This document shows positions 1 to 8,790 of a DNA stretch of 64,000 nucleotides, in pieces (within the stretch, counting starts at the first letter, position 1; the number at the start of each line of letters is the position of its first letter). This stretch comes from Kozakia baliensis (GTDB taxonomy: Bacteria > Pseudomonadota > Alphaproteobacteria > Acetobacterales > Acetobacteraceae). The notes beneath the pieces are model-generated. The model worked only from the letters and a program-made list of their open reading frames with translations, ran no database searches and was not told the origin of the DNA. The DNA lies in the NCBI RefSeq assembly GCF_001787335.1, contig NZ_CP014674.1, positions 1,506,501 to 1,570,500 of the forward strand, read 5' to 3'. The position numbers and the translations under genes are program-made.

Positions 1-351
1 CCACGATGTCGTGACGGAAACCTTACCAACAATTCCGTCATCGATCATCCATTGCAGCGCATTTTCGCAAATGGTGCGCGCGTGGGTGAGAAGACTGTTG
101 CCAATTTTCTTGCTGCCCTCGATCGTCCACAGAAGGGAGCCCATCGAATAACCTTCGTAAAAATCGATCCAGCACCCGCGCAGATCCGTCGATCCGTTCG
201 GCGGCACCGTCCCATCAGGTGCACGGGCATCGGTAAACAGACTCAGCAGCACCGCCGTTTCGAGATCTCCCGTTGTGTCGAGATCTCCGTCTGTGATGAC
301 CCAATCGCAGTGGCCTTTGGTATTGTCATAGACGAGACGAATATCAGTCAT
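1..351 (-). CDS. Phage GP46-like baseplate protein (partial, runs off window)
   Basis: The reading frame from the ATG at 349-351 stays open to the left edge (117 codons visible, no stop), so the 3' end is missing. The product starts MTDIRLVYDNTKGHCDWVI and resembles the Mu Gp46 family of small T4 gp25-like baseplate wedge proteins, which connect the baseplate hub to the tail fibre network. The ATG overlaps the stop codon of the gpV-like gene by 4 bases, which implies translational coupling in the late operon. Gene order (gp44, gp45, gp46) matches phage Mu and supports the call. Family assignment is by recognition and position. Confidence 0.75.
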   Translation of the reverse strand, partial: MTDIRLVYDNTKGHCDWVITDGDLDTTGDLETAVLLSLFTDARAPDGTVPPNGSTDLRGCWIDFYEGYSMGSLLWTIEGSKKIGNSLLTHARTICENALQWMIDDGIVGKVSVTTSW

Positions 352-830
352 GGCTCGACTGGCCCCTGTGTCTTGCTCGATCCCGATTGCACGCCAGGAT
401 GAACGTGGTCACTCAGTTTGATGCCTGCCGATGTCTGAAAATCGTCGGCAATAATCGTCGCACCTTCAGCAATGATCTTCGCGCCCGGCATCTTGATAAT
501 GAGCGTGCCGTCTTCCGCTAGAAGAACCGAAGATCCTGCCACGGGATTGGCGAGGCCGCTTTCGCCAGGTTTCGCGCCTTTGAAGCGGTATTGCTGATGA
601 TTGTGTCCAATCACGACACTGTTCGTGCGTTCGTTCGACAGGCACGCCAACAAGACATCACTCCCGACAGGCGGCGAACTGATGAGGCCATACGTGCCCA
701 TCACCATACGATGATCGAGGGTCTCATACTGCGATAATTTAACCTGGATTTTCTGGACAGCACCTGTGTCATCGGCTGCGGTTGTGGTTTTCCCTAGTCC
801 AAATAGCGTGGCGAAGAGACGGCGCATCAT
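348..830 (-). CDS. Phage baseplate assembly protein V (Mu gp45-like spike)
   Basis: This 160-residue protein is the membrane-piercing central spike of a contractile tail. Residues about 25-100 read as the OB-fold part (VQKIQVKLSQYETLDHRM and following) and the C-terminal part is a repetitive beta-helix-like stretch. It ends in a DHVHPG motif near residue 143. In Mu gp45 and P2 gpV the HxH motif near the tip binds an iron ion, so the motif fits a spike apex. The gene overlaps the gp44-like gene upstream and the gp46-like gene downstream by 4 bases each. Confidence 0.85.
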   Translation of the reverse strand: MMRRLFATLFGLGKTTTAADDTGAVQKIQVKLSQYETLDHRMVMGTYGLISSPPVGSDVLLACLSNERTNSVVIGHNHQQYRFKGAKPGESGLANPVAGSSVLLAEDGTLIIKMPGAKIIAEGATIIADDFQTSAGIKLSDHVHPGVQSGSSKTQGPVEP

Positions 831-1978
831 GGCGTTTGTCCCTGGGCTAAGGCCTGCGCCACCTGGTAATCGAATGCCATGGGAAACGCCGGCTCGACCG
901 TCATCGCCTCGGGTGGCATGAGCGTGATTTCAGCTCCCGTTCCACGAGCTTCGCCAGAAAACAAGGTCACTTCCGTGATAAGCCATGTCTTATTCGGCAG
1001 TTTTAATGTCGGCAAATTGACTGGCGCTAGGCGGTTGGGTTGCCATATCTGGCCGGCACTGTCGTACCAAGAGTCTACCACCAGCCGCACAACCTGCGAA
1101 CGGCCGCGACGCCGTTGGAGTTCCCAGGCGGCGCGTTGCTGAGCGAGCGACTTATCGTTGTAATACTGCTCGCTTACGACGAAGAACGGGCGATAGCGCG
1201 GAACTCCTGGATCTTTCAGGGGCGTGAACTGATTCCCGACATTCCCGCCAGCAAAGTCATTCATTGTCTGAGCACTAAAAAGCACGGGATAATAGGTGCT
1301 CATCCGCTCATCCATCCGGAACGACACACCAGCGCCCTGGACGTTCACGCCCTCACTGAAACCGCTGGCATGTTTTTGCGTGCTTACTGGGCTAAGGACA
1401 AGGTTGCCATCAGGGCCATCGTAAACGAGCAGGGCATAATAGCGGCAATTCACTTCTATGATTTCGAATGGTGTCATACCCAACGTAACATTGAAGACTG
1501 GAAGGACGCTTTCTTGAGGATCGACCGGCAGCGTCACGGACGAGGAATCGACCACAATTCCGTATGGCGCGGCCAATTGCTCCGCGAGCGTTCGGATCGT
1601 GCAGTTTCCAAGTTGGCCGTTTGGGACGATCGCGTGCGTGTCGACGAGGTCCTGGCATTTGGAGCGGCCGCCAATTCGAACGCCGTGATTGATGGCGTCA
1701 TATTCGCCACCATAGAGATCGATATAGCCGGTAATTAGAGGCTGCTTCCCAGCCTTCAAAACGCATGTCTGTCCCGGCTGGACGTCGATCTGAGTAGCAT
1801 CGGAGAATTTCTCGGTGACGCCGATATCGAAATCGCCTGGGCACCGCTCGCATCCGCGCGTGATGCGAATTTCTTGCCATCCTCGCCATTCTATCCCGCC
1901 AACGGTGAGCGAAATATCCGTGTCGATCTCGGGCAGCTTAATGCCAAGAGCATCGCGCAGTGACGAAACGATGCTCAT
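827..1978 (-). CDS. Phage baseplate hub protein (Mu gp44 / gpP-like)
   Basis: The 383-residue product matches the Mu gpP (gp44) 43-kDa tail hub family, the counterpart of T4 gp27 and P2 gpD. The N-terminal part contains the typical beta-rich opening (SLTVGGIEWRGWQEIRITRG), followed by the second beta-barrel (GYIDLYGGEYDAINHGVRIG) and the conserved GRSKCQDLVDTHA segment. The hub is expected to form a trimer between the tape-measure end and the gp45 spike. It is coupled by 4-base overlaps to the gpN-like gene upstream and the spike gene downstream. Confidence 0.85.
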   Translation of the reverse strand: MSIVSSLRDALGIKLPEIDTDISLTVGGIEWRGWQEIRITRGCERCPGDFDIGVTEKFSDATQIDVQPGQTCVLKAGKQPLITGYIDLYGGEYDAINHGVRIGGRSKCQDLVDTHAIVPNGQLGNCTIRTLAEQLAAPYGIVVDSSSVTLPVDPQESVLPVFNVTLGMTPFEIIEVNCRYYALLVYDGPDGNLVLSPVSTQKHASGFSEGVNVQGAGVSFRMDERMSTYYPVLFSAQTMNDFAGGNVGNQFTPLKDPGVPRYRPFFVVSEQYYNDKSLAQQRAAWELQRRRGRSQVVRLVVDSWYDSAGQIWQPNRLAPVNLPTLKLPNKTWLITEVTLFSGEARGTGAEITLMPPEAMTVEPAFPMAFDYQVAQALAQGQTP

Positions 1979-3279
1979 GCGTCGAGCGCCTGGAATGTCT
2001 TGGGCATGAAAAGAGGATGCGGGGCATTGGCCCTTGCGATGAGATCGCGAACCCGCGTTGGATCCTGATAGAGCTTCCAGGCCAGAGCGATCGCTGGCAT
2101 CGAGGCGTTGTAGGAAAACGTCTCGATATGGGCCAGCTTCGCCCCGCGCTCGCTCAAATCTTGCACCACGGCCGTCCGGACATCGCGCAGAAAGCTAAAG
2201 GCGTCACCATCGCCAGCATCCGCAGCGACGAGAATTTCAGCATCGAGGAGAGAAACCGCATTCGTCAGGGTCGCTTGCGCCGCTTCGGCGCTATCGGGCT
2301 GATAACTGGAAATGGCCTCCGCCAATCCGATCAAGGCCGAACGCCGCAGCATGGAGGCGAGGGCGGTTTGCGCAGAGGCGATTGCGCCACCGATCGGCGC
2401 GCTGGATGCCGTAATGGTCGGCTGGAACTGCGATAGATTGGACAAAAGGCGGATTTGATCGAGCGGGCTGATCGCGGCCGTCCGGATGGCAACGATCGTC
2501 GATCGCGCAGCTGCCGTACAGCTTTCCGGATTGGTCACGATATTGCCAGCCGCCGTGTTGAGATCGGCGACCGACGCCTCGATCGCGGAACGGGAGGAGA
2601 CTACCGCTGCCCGCTGACTGGCGACCGTAGCACTTGTCGCGGCTGGCACGGCGAGGCCTCCGCCGTCATACCGGCCATTATAGCCGGACAACCCCGACGT
2701 CTCCCGCGCGATCGCAGCCGGGTCGCGACCGAGGACCGTTGCACGATCGGACCATGCCGTTGCAACGGATTGGGAGCCAAGTGCAACGGCAGCCGCCGAC
2801 GAACCACCGCCGGAGACGGCGGCCGCCACGACACGACCGACCAGAAGGACAGCAGCGGCAGCCGCCACCAAAATCGCGTTTTGCGTGTCGATCAGCAGGT
2901 TGGGATAGCGCCGATCCCCACCTTGCATGAAGACCATCTCGAATTCGACGACGCGCTGCGCATCATAGCGATCACGCATCACGACCGGTTCGAGAAGACT
3001 GCACTGGACGGGGCCGAGCGTCGGATGGACGAGAAGGCCAGGGCCTTTCAGTTCGCAAGCGGCCTGCATGACGGCGCGCTGAAGATAGACGTCATCCCCG
3101 ACCAGACGGCCGGTAAAGGAAATGACGCGCGAAGCACGCCCCATGTCTTCCACCCACGGCGTGGAGCGGAATGGATATTCATGAACGGCATTTTTGCGGC
3201 CGACGCGAAGCGAACTACCGAGGACGTGGAAAGGAACGCCACGCCACACGGCCGGGATCATGAGGGTAATAACGGACAT
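1975..3279 (-). CDS. Mu gpN-like tail/DNA circularisation N-terminal domain protein
   Basis: The 434-residue protein begins with the region characteristic of the DNA circularisation protein N-terminal family (Mu gpN): AVWRGVPFHVLGSSLRVGRK, then PWVEDMGRASRVISFTGRLVGDD and GPGLLVHPTLGPVQCSLLEP within the first 120 residues. In Mu-like phages gpN is a tail protein located between the tape measure and the hub, and it probably acts as the distal tail or upper hub component. The middle (about residues 130-250) is alanine-rich and looks low-complexity. It follows the tape-measure gene after 2 bases. Confidence 0.8.
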   Translation of the reverse strand: MSVITLMIPAVWRGVPFHVLGSSLRVGRKNAVHEYPFRSTPWVEDMGRASRVISFTGRLVGDDVYLQRAVMQAACELKGPGLLVHPTLGPVQCSLLEPVVMRDRYDAQRVVEFEMVFMQGGDRRYPNLLIDTQNAILVAAAAAVLLVGRVVAAAVSGGGSSAAAVALGSQSVATAWSDRATVLGRDPAAIARETSGLSGYNGRYDGGGLAVPAATSATVASQRAAVVSSRSAIEASVADLNTAAGNIVTNPESCTAAARSTIVAIRTAAISPLDQIRLLSNLSQFQPTITASSAPIGGAIASAQTALASMLRRSALIGLAEAISSYQPDSAEAAQATLTNAVSLLDAEILVAADAGDGDAFSFLRDVRTAVVQDLSERGAKLAHIETFSYNASMPAIALAWKLYQDPTRVRDLIARANAPHPLFMPKTFQALDA

Positions 3280-3281
3280 GG

Positions 3282-5159
3282 TCAGTATCCCGACGAATAA
3301 TCAGGCATAGCGTGTGAGACTTTCGGATTGACCGGCGTGCCATTGAGCGATGCGCCACGAACACGCACATGGGAATTTCCACCGTTGCCCTGATGGACCT
3401 CGATTTCCAATTTCATCTGATTGGCGCGGTTGGCGGTCTGGGCGTCAATCGAGCGGATGTATTCTTTCGTTTCCCACGGCAAACCGCTCGCATCGCCGGT
3501 TGCCGCGAATTTCAAGACGCCATTATTTCCTGGACCTGCATTATAAGCAGCTGCGGCCGCATCGCGATTTCCCTTGAAGCGATCGAGCATCTGGCGTGCG
3601 TAGCGTGCACCACCTTCTAAATTCGCTTGCCAAGTGTAGCCAGGCGCATTGATACCGGATGGCAATCCAAGCCCTGCAGCCGTGCCAGGCATTAATTGAG
3701 CTGGCCCGAAAGCGCCGGCTTTCGAGACATTGTTATAGCCGCCTTGCTCTGTCTGAAGCAGAGAAAGAAACCAATTCGGGTCGAGACCATTACGTGCAGC
3801 GGCTGTGCGCCCCGCTGCCTCGATATCGGCAGGAAGCGGCTTTCCTTTCATCAAGGTATCGCCAGTGCCGAGGGAATGCGGTTTGAAGGCCTCATAAGTG
3901 CCATACAACAAGGCAGCCAGAAGGCCGCCTCGCAACCCAAGCTTCAGCAAACCCTTGCCGCCGCTTTTCAGCGCGCCACTCGCACCACCTGCATCGACGG
4001 CCGCATCTGCCCACGCGCCGTATTTAGCGGCAGACATCGCCACTAAAGCCTTCGTGGCCTTACCTGCCATGAAAATCACTTTGGCAATTTGCAAAAGAAC
4101 AGGTGCGAAAAGCTTCGCGATCATACCTTCGGCGACAAGAGTTGCCACCGATCCCCAGCCGCCCAATGCCTGCGCGACATCATTTACGCCAGTATAGATG
4201 TCGGAAATGTCAGTGCCGACCTGCTTCCAATTCACTGATTTCACCCAGTCGGCAAACGTCTTCACGGCCTGGCCGACCTTGGCGGCGATCACTTCACGGT
4301 TTTTGGAGATCAAATCTGTGAACCATCCCAGCAATCCCTGAAGGCTGGGCGCGACTTGCTGAGCGATCGAGTAGGAGAGGCCGACAGACGCAAGTTTCAA
4401 TTGGGTTAGGGAAAGGCGCAGCGCATTCGCTTTATCGGCGCCGTCCCGATTTGTAAGACCAAACCGGCTCGCATCCTTTTCATATTGCGCCATCCCCTTC
4501 GCGCCGAGGCGCAGGAAGGGAAGAAGGTCTTCACCCGCCGATCCGAGTAGCTGCGTGGCAACACGCGCCTGAAGCGTAGGATCTTTGATGGCTGCAATCT
4601 TGTCGGCCAATTCCGGGAGCACTTGCGTGACGTCGCGGATGCCCCCCTTCATCGTGCCGATATTAATCTGGAACTGTCGGAAATATTGCAGCGACTGCGC
4701 ATCACGACCACCCAGCGCGTTCACCATGTTATCGCGCAAGGATCGAAGCCCGGAGGTCATGCTACCCGCTGATGCGCCGGCCTCTTCCGCCGCTCCCTGA
4801 AGGTCCTGGAGCTTTTGCGGCATGATGCCGATACGCTGAGCATCGAAGCCGAGCTTTGATCCAAATTGTGCCCAAGCCGTGGTCATCTTGTAGATGCCGG
4901 CGATACTGGCCACGCTGGTCAGCGCACCTAGCGGCTCGACGATTTTCACGAGAGAGCTGGCAACGCTTAATCCAGCAGATGCCCAGTTCCGGAACGCGCC
5001 CGCCACGCGGTTGATGCCGGTCGCGTCCAGGAAGCGACCGGCAGAACCACGAAAGCGCCGGAGCGGCGCGTTCATGGCGTTGATCCGTTTTGTGATGTTG
5101 TCCATCACCCGGCTGGCCCGATCGGTCGCCGAAATGGTGATGGTAAATCCACTAGCCAT
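3282..5159 (-). CDS. Phage tail tape measure protein with lytic transglycosylase domain
   Basis: The 625-residue product has a long helical region with hydrophobic stretches (about 1-430), as expected for a tape measure that sets tail length and fills the tail tube. Near residues 440-560 it carries an SLT-type lytic transglycosylase domain. The visible motifs are LSLLQTEQGG (candidate catalytic Glu), AGAFGPAQLMPGTAAGLGLP and AAAAYNAGPG. A muralytic domain in a tape measure is thought to help DNA pass the cell wall during ejection. Its ATG overlaps the stop of the frameshifted chaperone extension. At 625 residues it implies a fairly short tail. Confidence 0.88.
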   Translation of the reverse strand: MASGFTITISATDRASRVMDNITKRINAMNAPLRRFRGSAGRFLDATGINRVAGAFRNWASAGLSVASSLVKIVEPLGALTSVASIAGIYKMTTAWAQFGSKLGFDAQRIGIMPQKLQDLQGAAEEAGASAGSMTSGLRSLRDNMVNALGGRDAQSLQYFRQFQINIGTMKGGIRDVTQVLPELADKIAAIKDPTLQARVATQLLGSAGEDLLPFLRLGAKGMAQYEKDASRFGLTNRDGADKANALRLSLTQLKLASVGLSYSIAQQVAPSLQGLLGWFTDLISKNREVIAAKVGQAVKTFADWVKSVNWKQVGTDISDIYTGVNDVAQALGGWGSVATLVAEGMIAKLFAPVLLQIAKVIFMAGKATKALVAMSAAKYGAWADAAVDAGGASGALKSGGKGLLKLGLRGGLLAALLYGTYEAFKPHSLGTGDTLMKGKPLPADIEAAGRTAAARNGLDPNWFLSLLQTEQGGYNNVSKAGAFGPAQLMPGTAAGLGLPSGINAPGYTWQANLEGGARYARQMLDRFKGNRDAAAAAYNAGPGNNGVLKFAATGDASGLPWETKEYIRSIDAQTANRANQMKLEIEVHQGNGGNSHVRVRGASLNGTPVNPKVSHAMPDYSSGY

Positions 5160-5597
5160 TATCGGCCCTTTCGGTTTCGCTGGCGAGAGTCTCGATCCAC
5201 CACTCGATCTCGCTAGGCGTCAGGCTCCAGACATCATCCGGCGCCCAGCGTATCGCACGCGTCAGGCTGACGGCTCGCTGTCGCCAATCGGTTCGCCAGC
5301 CTCGATAAAACCCTGAAGATATCGGGTGCCTTCGTTGATGACGGAGATCGGGAAATTATCGCGCAGCACTTCGAACGGCACGCCGCTGACAGCAGCCACC
5401 AGCGTGAAGGAATAGAGGCGAAGATCCGAAGGACCGATCGAAGAGCCTTTGAGGTGTTTTTCCGCATCGAGAACTGCGCGGCCGGTCGGTTCTTTCAACG
5501 TGAGTTCCGTATAGTTCGCGCCCTTGACCGTAATCGGCTCAGCGAGCGGAATGATAAGAATTGCCTCCGGCTTGGGCTTTACTTTTTGTTCGCTCAC
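5152..5597 (-). CDS. Tail assembly chaperone, predicted -1 frameshift product
   Basis: If the ribosome slips by -1 at the heptamer at 5307-5313, reading continues in an open frame to a TAG at 5152-5154. This adds about 50 residues (segments such as LTRAIRWAPDDVWSLTPSEI and EWWIETLASETERADNG). The extension contains no stop and reads as a compact helical domain with a WW pair, as in the gpT-like half of lambda gpG-T. Its stop overlaps the start codon of the tape measure. The slip itself is inferred from sequence and from the known behaviour of this gene position; no other good start codon explains the downstream frame. Confidence 0.7.
5262..5597 (-). CDS. Phage tail assembly chaperone, short (unshifted) product
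   Basis: The 111-residue protein (AILIIPLAEPITVKGANYTE, LKEPTGRAVLDAEK) matches the Mu gp41/FII-like tail assembly chaperone family, which coats the tape measure while the tail assembles. It sits between the tail tube and tape-measure genes, where chaperones with programmed frameshifts are almost always found. A G GGT TTT slippery heptamer lies 15 codons before the stop, and the -1 frame continues open to 5152 (separate entries). The start overlaps the tail tube stop codon by 4 bases. Confidence 0.82.
   Translation of the reverse strand: MSEQKVKPKPEAILIIPLAEPITVKGANYTELTLKEPTGRAVLDAEKHLKGSSIGPSDLRLYSFTLVAAVSGVPFEVLRDNFPISVINEGTRYLQGFIEAGEPIGDSEPSA
5307..5313 (-). promoter_or_regulatory. Slippery heptamer GGGTTTT for -1 frameshifting
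   Basis: Read on the minus strand in the chaperone frame, the codons are CAG GGT TTT ATC. The bases G GGT TTT therefore form a canonical X XXY YYZ slippery heptamer (XXX = GGG, YYY = TTT, Z = T). Slipping here would join the chaperone to the open -1 frame ending at 5152. Its position, 15 codons upstream of the stop, and its location before the tape measure match other tailed phages. Confidence 0.72.
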
Positions 5598-5965
5598 GAT
5601 GTTGCCTCCGTCAGATCGACACCTTCGAGCGATACTTCAAAGGTTGCTTCCGCCGCCGACACCTCAATCGCCTCGGTCACCCACATGCCGTCACCGCTCA
5701 CCGCCTTGCCGTTGGCAAGCTGAAGCTGGACGGACACCGACGACATATCGTTAAAGTCCGCGACGGTCATGCCGGCAGCATCACGGATCGTCATGGTGAT
5801 ACGGCCTTGCTGTGGCAATTCGGAATATCCGTGAATGCCGTTCAGCCCCTTGAGCGTCTCGCGCACGACACGCGAGGGACTGTAGCGCGCCTCGGTGATG
5901 TCGTAGGCAACACCGTTGATGAAGCCCGCCGTAACGCCGGCGCGACGCATATTAGTTCCTGACAT
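5594..5965 (-). CDS. Phage tail tube protein (Mu gpM-like)
   Basis: The 123-residue product belongs by appearance to the Mu tail tube family. It begins MSGTNMRRAGVTAGFINGVA and continues with beta-rich segments (GRITMTIRDAAGMTVADFND, SVSVQLQLANGKAVSGDG). It forms the inner tube through which DNA is delivered. It follows the sheath gene after 8 bases, the standard sheath-tube order of contractile tails, and precedes the chaperones. Confidence 0.86.
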   Translation of the reverse strand: MSGTNMRRAGVTAGFINGVAYDITEARYSPSRVVRETLKGLNGIHGYSELPQQGRITMTIRDAAGMTVADFNDMSSVSVQLQLANGKAVSGDGMWVTEAIEVSAAEATFEVSLEGVDLTEATS

Positions 5966-5973
5966 AACGCCCC

Positions 5974-7443
5974 TCAGCTCTTACGGAATTGGATCAGCAT
6001 CGGAATGGTGCGGACCTGATTGGCAACGTCGATCGGCAGACTTTCCGCCAGTTGGCCGGCACCCTTATTCTGGACGATGATCGCAGCCGCGAAATTTGCG
6101 CTGTTCTGGACGTATCCCGCCGTTTCGAGAAACCGATAGCGCCCGATCAGCGCCTGCTTGACGACAGGCGCGTTGATACAACCGGACCCGCCAGGGATAC
6201 GCGTGGTGTCGGAAACCAGCTTCATGGCGAGATAGGGTTGCTGAAACGTGCGCAGATCGCGGATCACGTAAGCCAGGGTATTCATCGTCTCGACATCGAG
6301 ATAGGAATCGTCCGGAGAGCCAGCCACGTTTTCCTGATAGGTCGTGATCAACCGCAGGATCGAGACCGTTCCGTCATCGCTGACGCTGAAAACGGACATG
6401 CCTTCATAGAGAAGGGAATTCTGCTCAGAGAACGACCAGACATTTCCATCGGAAGGTGGCGCGATCGTCAGCGCCATCTGTGTGATGGGAAGTGCCGGAT
6501 CCGCGCGACACTTCACGGCGGCGCTGGCAGCGATTTCCGCCGCCCACCGCAACGGCGATGAGGGGCTGTCAGCGATCGGCATCACCGTCAAATGCTCATC
6601 GTTCACGGACTGAGCAAAGGTTGTGACGGTGCCGAGCGTGCCACGGATCGCCGAATAGACATGCCCGAAGATCATCTCATTCCATGACCAACGGCCGCTT
6701 GCCGTGGATAGGAACGCCTTCAGGGCGCCGAGGCTGGCCGCATCCGTATAGGGGCAAGCGATGAAATCATACGGCTTTGACCCGAGGGCGAGCAGCGCTG
6801 TCGCCAGAGTGGTCGGATTTTGCGTGCCGCCGGTCGGTTGAGTGATGGTGACAGCGAGACCCGCCGAGACATAGTCGCTCGACTGATCGGAGATGCCGAT
6901 AAGGATATCGTTGCCGCAAAGGCCCTTGTTGATCGCAGTTAGAGGCAAAGCACCATCAGCAACCGCTCCGGCACTCAGCGGAATTCCGGTGACTTTCGCC
7001 ATAGCGCTCGGGATGCGACCGAGAATGGTCGCTGCCGTGTCACCCGCTGCATAGGGGATCGAGACAGAAACGTTGTCGAAAAGCAAGACGAGAGTACCAG
7101 ATGCCGACGTGGTTCCCGTGATTCCGATGGAGCCGGCCGCAGCTTGAGCCGCATCGTCATCGGCAAGCGGGAGCACCCACAACTCACCGAAAGTATCGAT
7201 GTTGCGATAATGCTGCACCGCGATCGCGGCCTGAGAACCTGCTCCGAATAGGGTGATGGCGGCTGAAACGCTCGGCACGACGACAGGCGTTCCTGCCACG
7301 GCGGTTCCGCCTGCCATTTGCGCGATAATGAGCGCCCGTAGCTGAGCGGTTGCTGTGTTCGCCTTGCTGGGATCGATGTCGGCAAAAACGCCGGGAACGC
7401 GGTTACTGGACGGGTAGCGCGGGAAGGAAATGGGCTGGCTCAC
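5974..7443 (-). CDS. Phage contractile tail sheath protein (Mu gpL-like)
   Basis: The 489-residue protein is the sheath of a contractile tail. It opens with ISFPRYPSSNRVPGVFADID and carries the typical C-terminal domain (TRIPGGSGCINAPVVKQALI, RFLETAGYVQNSANFAAAII) of Mu-type sheaths. Its presence classes the prophage as a myovirus although the head genes are HK97-like. The start overlaps the stop of the DUF2635-like gene by 4 bases. Confidence 0.9.
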   Translation of the reverse strand: MSQPISFPRYPSSNRVPGVFADIDPSKANTATAQLRALIIAQMAGGTAVAGTPVVVPSVSAAITLFGAGSQAAIAVQHYRNIDTFGELWVLPLADDDAAQAAAGSIGITGTTSASGTLVLLFDNVSVSIPYAAGDTAATILGRIPSAMAKVTGIPLSAGAVADGALPLTAINKGLCGNDILIGISDQSSDYVSAGLAVTITQPTGGTQNPTTLATALLALGSKPYDFIACPYTDAASLGALKAFLSTASGRWSWNEMIFGHVYSAIRGTLGTVTTFAQSVNDEHLTVMPIADSPSSPLRWAAEIAASAAVKCRADPALPITQMALTIAPPSDGNVWSFSEQNSLLYEGMSVFSVSDDGTVSILRLITTYQENVAGSPDDSYLDVETMNTLAYVIRDLRTFQQPYLAMKLVSDTTRIPGGSGCINAPVVKQALIGRYRFLETAGYVQNSANFAAAIIVQNKGAGQLAESLPIDVANQVRTIPMLIQFRKS

Positions 7444-7703
7444 GCTGCACCCTCCGCGTTCTTCTCGGCTTTTTGCGCGGCAGCCAACTGCTCTTGCGCG
7501 CGCTGCTCATCGGCTTTCGCACGATCTTCAGCATCTTTCCGAGATTGTTCCTGTTGAGCGGGCGTCAGCTTCGAGACATCGCCGTCACGAAGACGACGCA
7601 GCCAGAAGGTATCGTAATCACCGACCAACAGGCCGCCGTCATCCAACGGCAATTTTGTTACCGGGTCACGCACGCACCTGTTCGGGACAGGGTAAACTTT
7701 CAT
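7440..7703 (-). CDS. DUF2635-like small phage tail protein (Mu gp38-like)
   Basis: This 87-residue protein starts MKVYPVPNRCVRDPVTKLPL and continues LLVGDYDTFWLRRLRDGDV, the recognisable pattern of the DUF2635 family, found just before the sheath gene in Mu-like phages. The C-terminal 40 residues are charged and alanine-rich (a probable helix or coiled coil). Its molecular role is not known. It is coupled to the sheath gene by a 4-base overlap. Confidence 0.75.
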   Translation of the reverse strand: MKVYPVPNRCVRDPVTKLPLDDGGLLVGDYDTFWLRRLRDGDVSKLTPAQQEQSRKDAEDRAKADEQRAQEQLAAAQKAEKNAEGAA

Positions 7704-7720
7704 GCCAGAGGCTCCGCAAT

Positions 7721-8260
7721 TTAGACGCGGAACTTGATGTCGGTCGCCTGTTCCGTGTCTGGGTCGAGCAAGGTTGCGTCAATCTCTGTGATCGGTTCCG
7801 ATGGAGCCTGCCAGCCATCCCCATCGGTAATGAGGATTTTTAAGGAAAATCTAAATTGCCAGTGCAGCCGGGCGCGATCGAGTTGGATCAGATGGCCACC
7901 CCCATACTGAAAACCACGACTAGCATTGGCACCGCCCGGTAGCCAGTTGAGCAGACAAGAGAACAGATCGGCGCGCGCCTGGTCGACGGTCGAGGCAGCG
8001 AACTGGCCGCGTTGGTCGGGCGTATTATCCAGATCCACAATGACCGCGATGGATTCCTCGACGTCCTGATCAAGGCCATTCATCGACATGTTATCGCCAG
8101 CCGCATCATCGAGCGCAATTACGTATGCTGCCGGGCGCTTCAACCAAGCCTTATCGACGACTTGCGCCGCCTCGGCTGCGCCAGCCACCTGGGCTGCACC
8201 ATCGTGATTGAAAAATTTCGTGTAGGCCTTGATCTGAGCGATAACCTGATCGACGTTCAT
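7721..8260 (-). CDS. Phage tail terminator-like protein (Mu gp37-like position)
   Basis: The 179-residue product has the order expected of a tail terminator or tail completion protein: an N-terminal helix (MNVDQVIAQIKAYTKFFNHD), a central AAYVIALDDAAGDN strand, an ARADLFSCLLNWLPGG segment and a C-terminal ILITDGDGWQ strand. It lies between the HK97 gp10-like gene and the sheath block, where Mu gp37 lies. Such proteins cap the tail tube and attach it to the head. The family call rests on position and general fold pattern. Confidence 0.6.
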   Translation of the reverse strand: MNVDQVIAQIKAYTKFFNHDGAAQVAGAAEAAQVVDKAWLKRPAAYVIALDDAAGDNMSMNGLDQDVEESIAVIVDLDNTPDQRGQFAASTVDQARADLFSCLLNWLPGGANASRGFQYGGGHLIQLDRARLHWQFRFSLKILITDGDGWQAPSEPITEIDATLLDPDTEQATDIKFRV

Positions 8261-8790
8261 TTCTTAACGCGCTCCATGACGACATCCTTGATCGCCGCAT
8301 CGGCCAATCGACGTTGGATACTCGGGGCACGCTCCGCCAAGGCTTTCGAAAGAAATGGGCGCGGCTCCAGGACACGACCGCCCGAGGCATAGATCTGTCC
8401 TCGGTTGCGCTGGTTTTTCCGACCAGGCGCGCCACCTTTGGCACCGGCCTCAAGCATTTTGGCATAGAAAGCAGCATCTCGAACGCCGATCGCATCCTTA
8501 TTCCGCAGCACGACAACCTTGATCGAGCGGGCCAGCGTGCCCGTTTCATTCGCCGGCGCTTCGCCGGGAGACGATGCACGGTGCCGACCGCTTGCGGCAC
8601 CGCCGCGATACTGGATGCTGCCACCCGGCCCGTAATAGAGCCGGCCGCCTCCAATACTGTTCCGAATCTCGCTCCGTGCGGTGCGTGCCACCTCATTGCC
8701 GGCAATACGAAGGCTCTTACGCAGATTCTTCTTTGAGAACTCCAGCGCATAGGATGGTATTTCGATCTGAAGGCGACTGTCTTCAGCCAT
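8257..8790 (-). CDS. HK97 gp10-like head-tail joining / tail completion protein
   Basis: The 177-residue basic protein shows the pattern of HK97 gp10-family proteins: a helical N-terminus (AGNEVARTARSEIRNSIGGG), a GTLARSIKV motif around residue 85, and a C-terminal PRPFLSKALAE segment. These proteins sit at the head-tail interface or in the tail completion ring. It overlaps the head closure gene by 8 bases and the terminator-like gene by 4 bases. It could also be named a minor tail protein; the position favours tail completion. Confidence 0.68.
   Translation of the reverse strand: MAEDSRLQIEIPSYALEFSKKNLRKSLRIAGNEVARTARSEIRNSIGGGRLYYGPGGSIQYRGGAASGRHRASSPGEAPANETGTLARSIKVVVLRNKDAIGVRDAAFYAKMLEAGAKGGAPGRKNQRNRGQIYASGGRVLEPRPFLSKALAERAPSIQRRLADAAIKDVVMERVKK

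Noticed and set aside
1040-1738. 232-codon plus-strand open frame inside the hub gene
   Set aside because: It is antisense to a recognised Mu gp44-like gene and has no family features.
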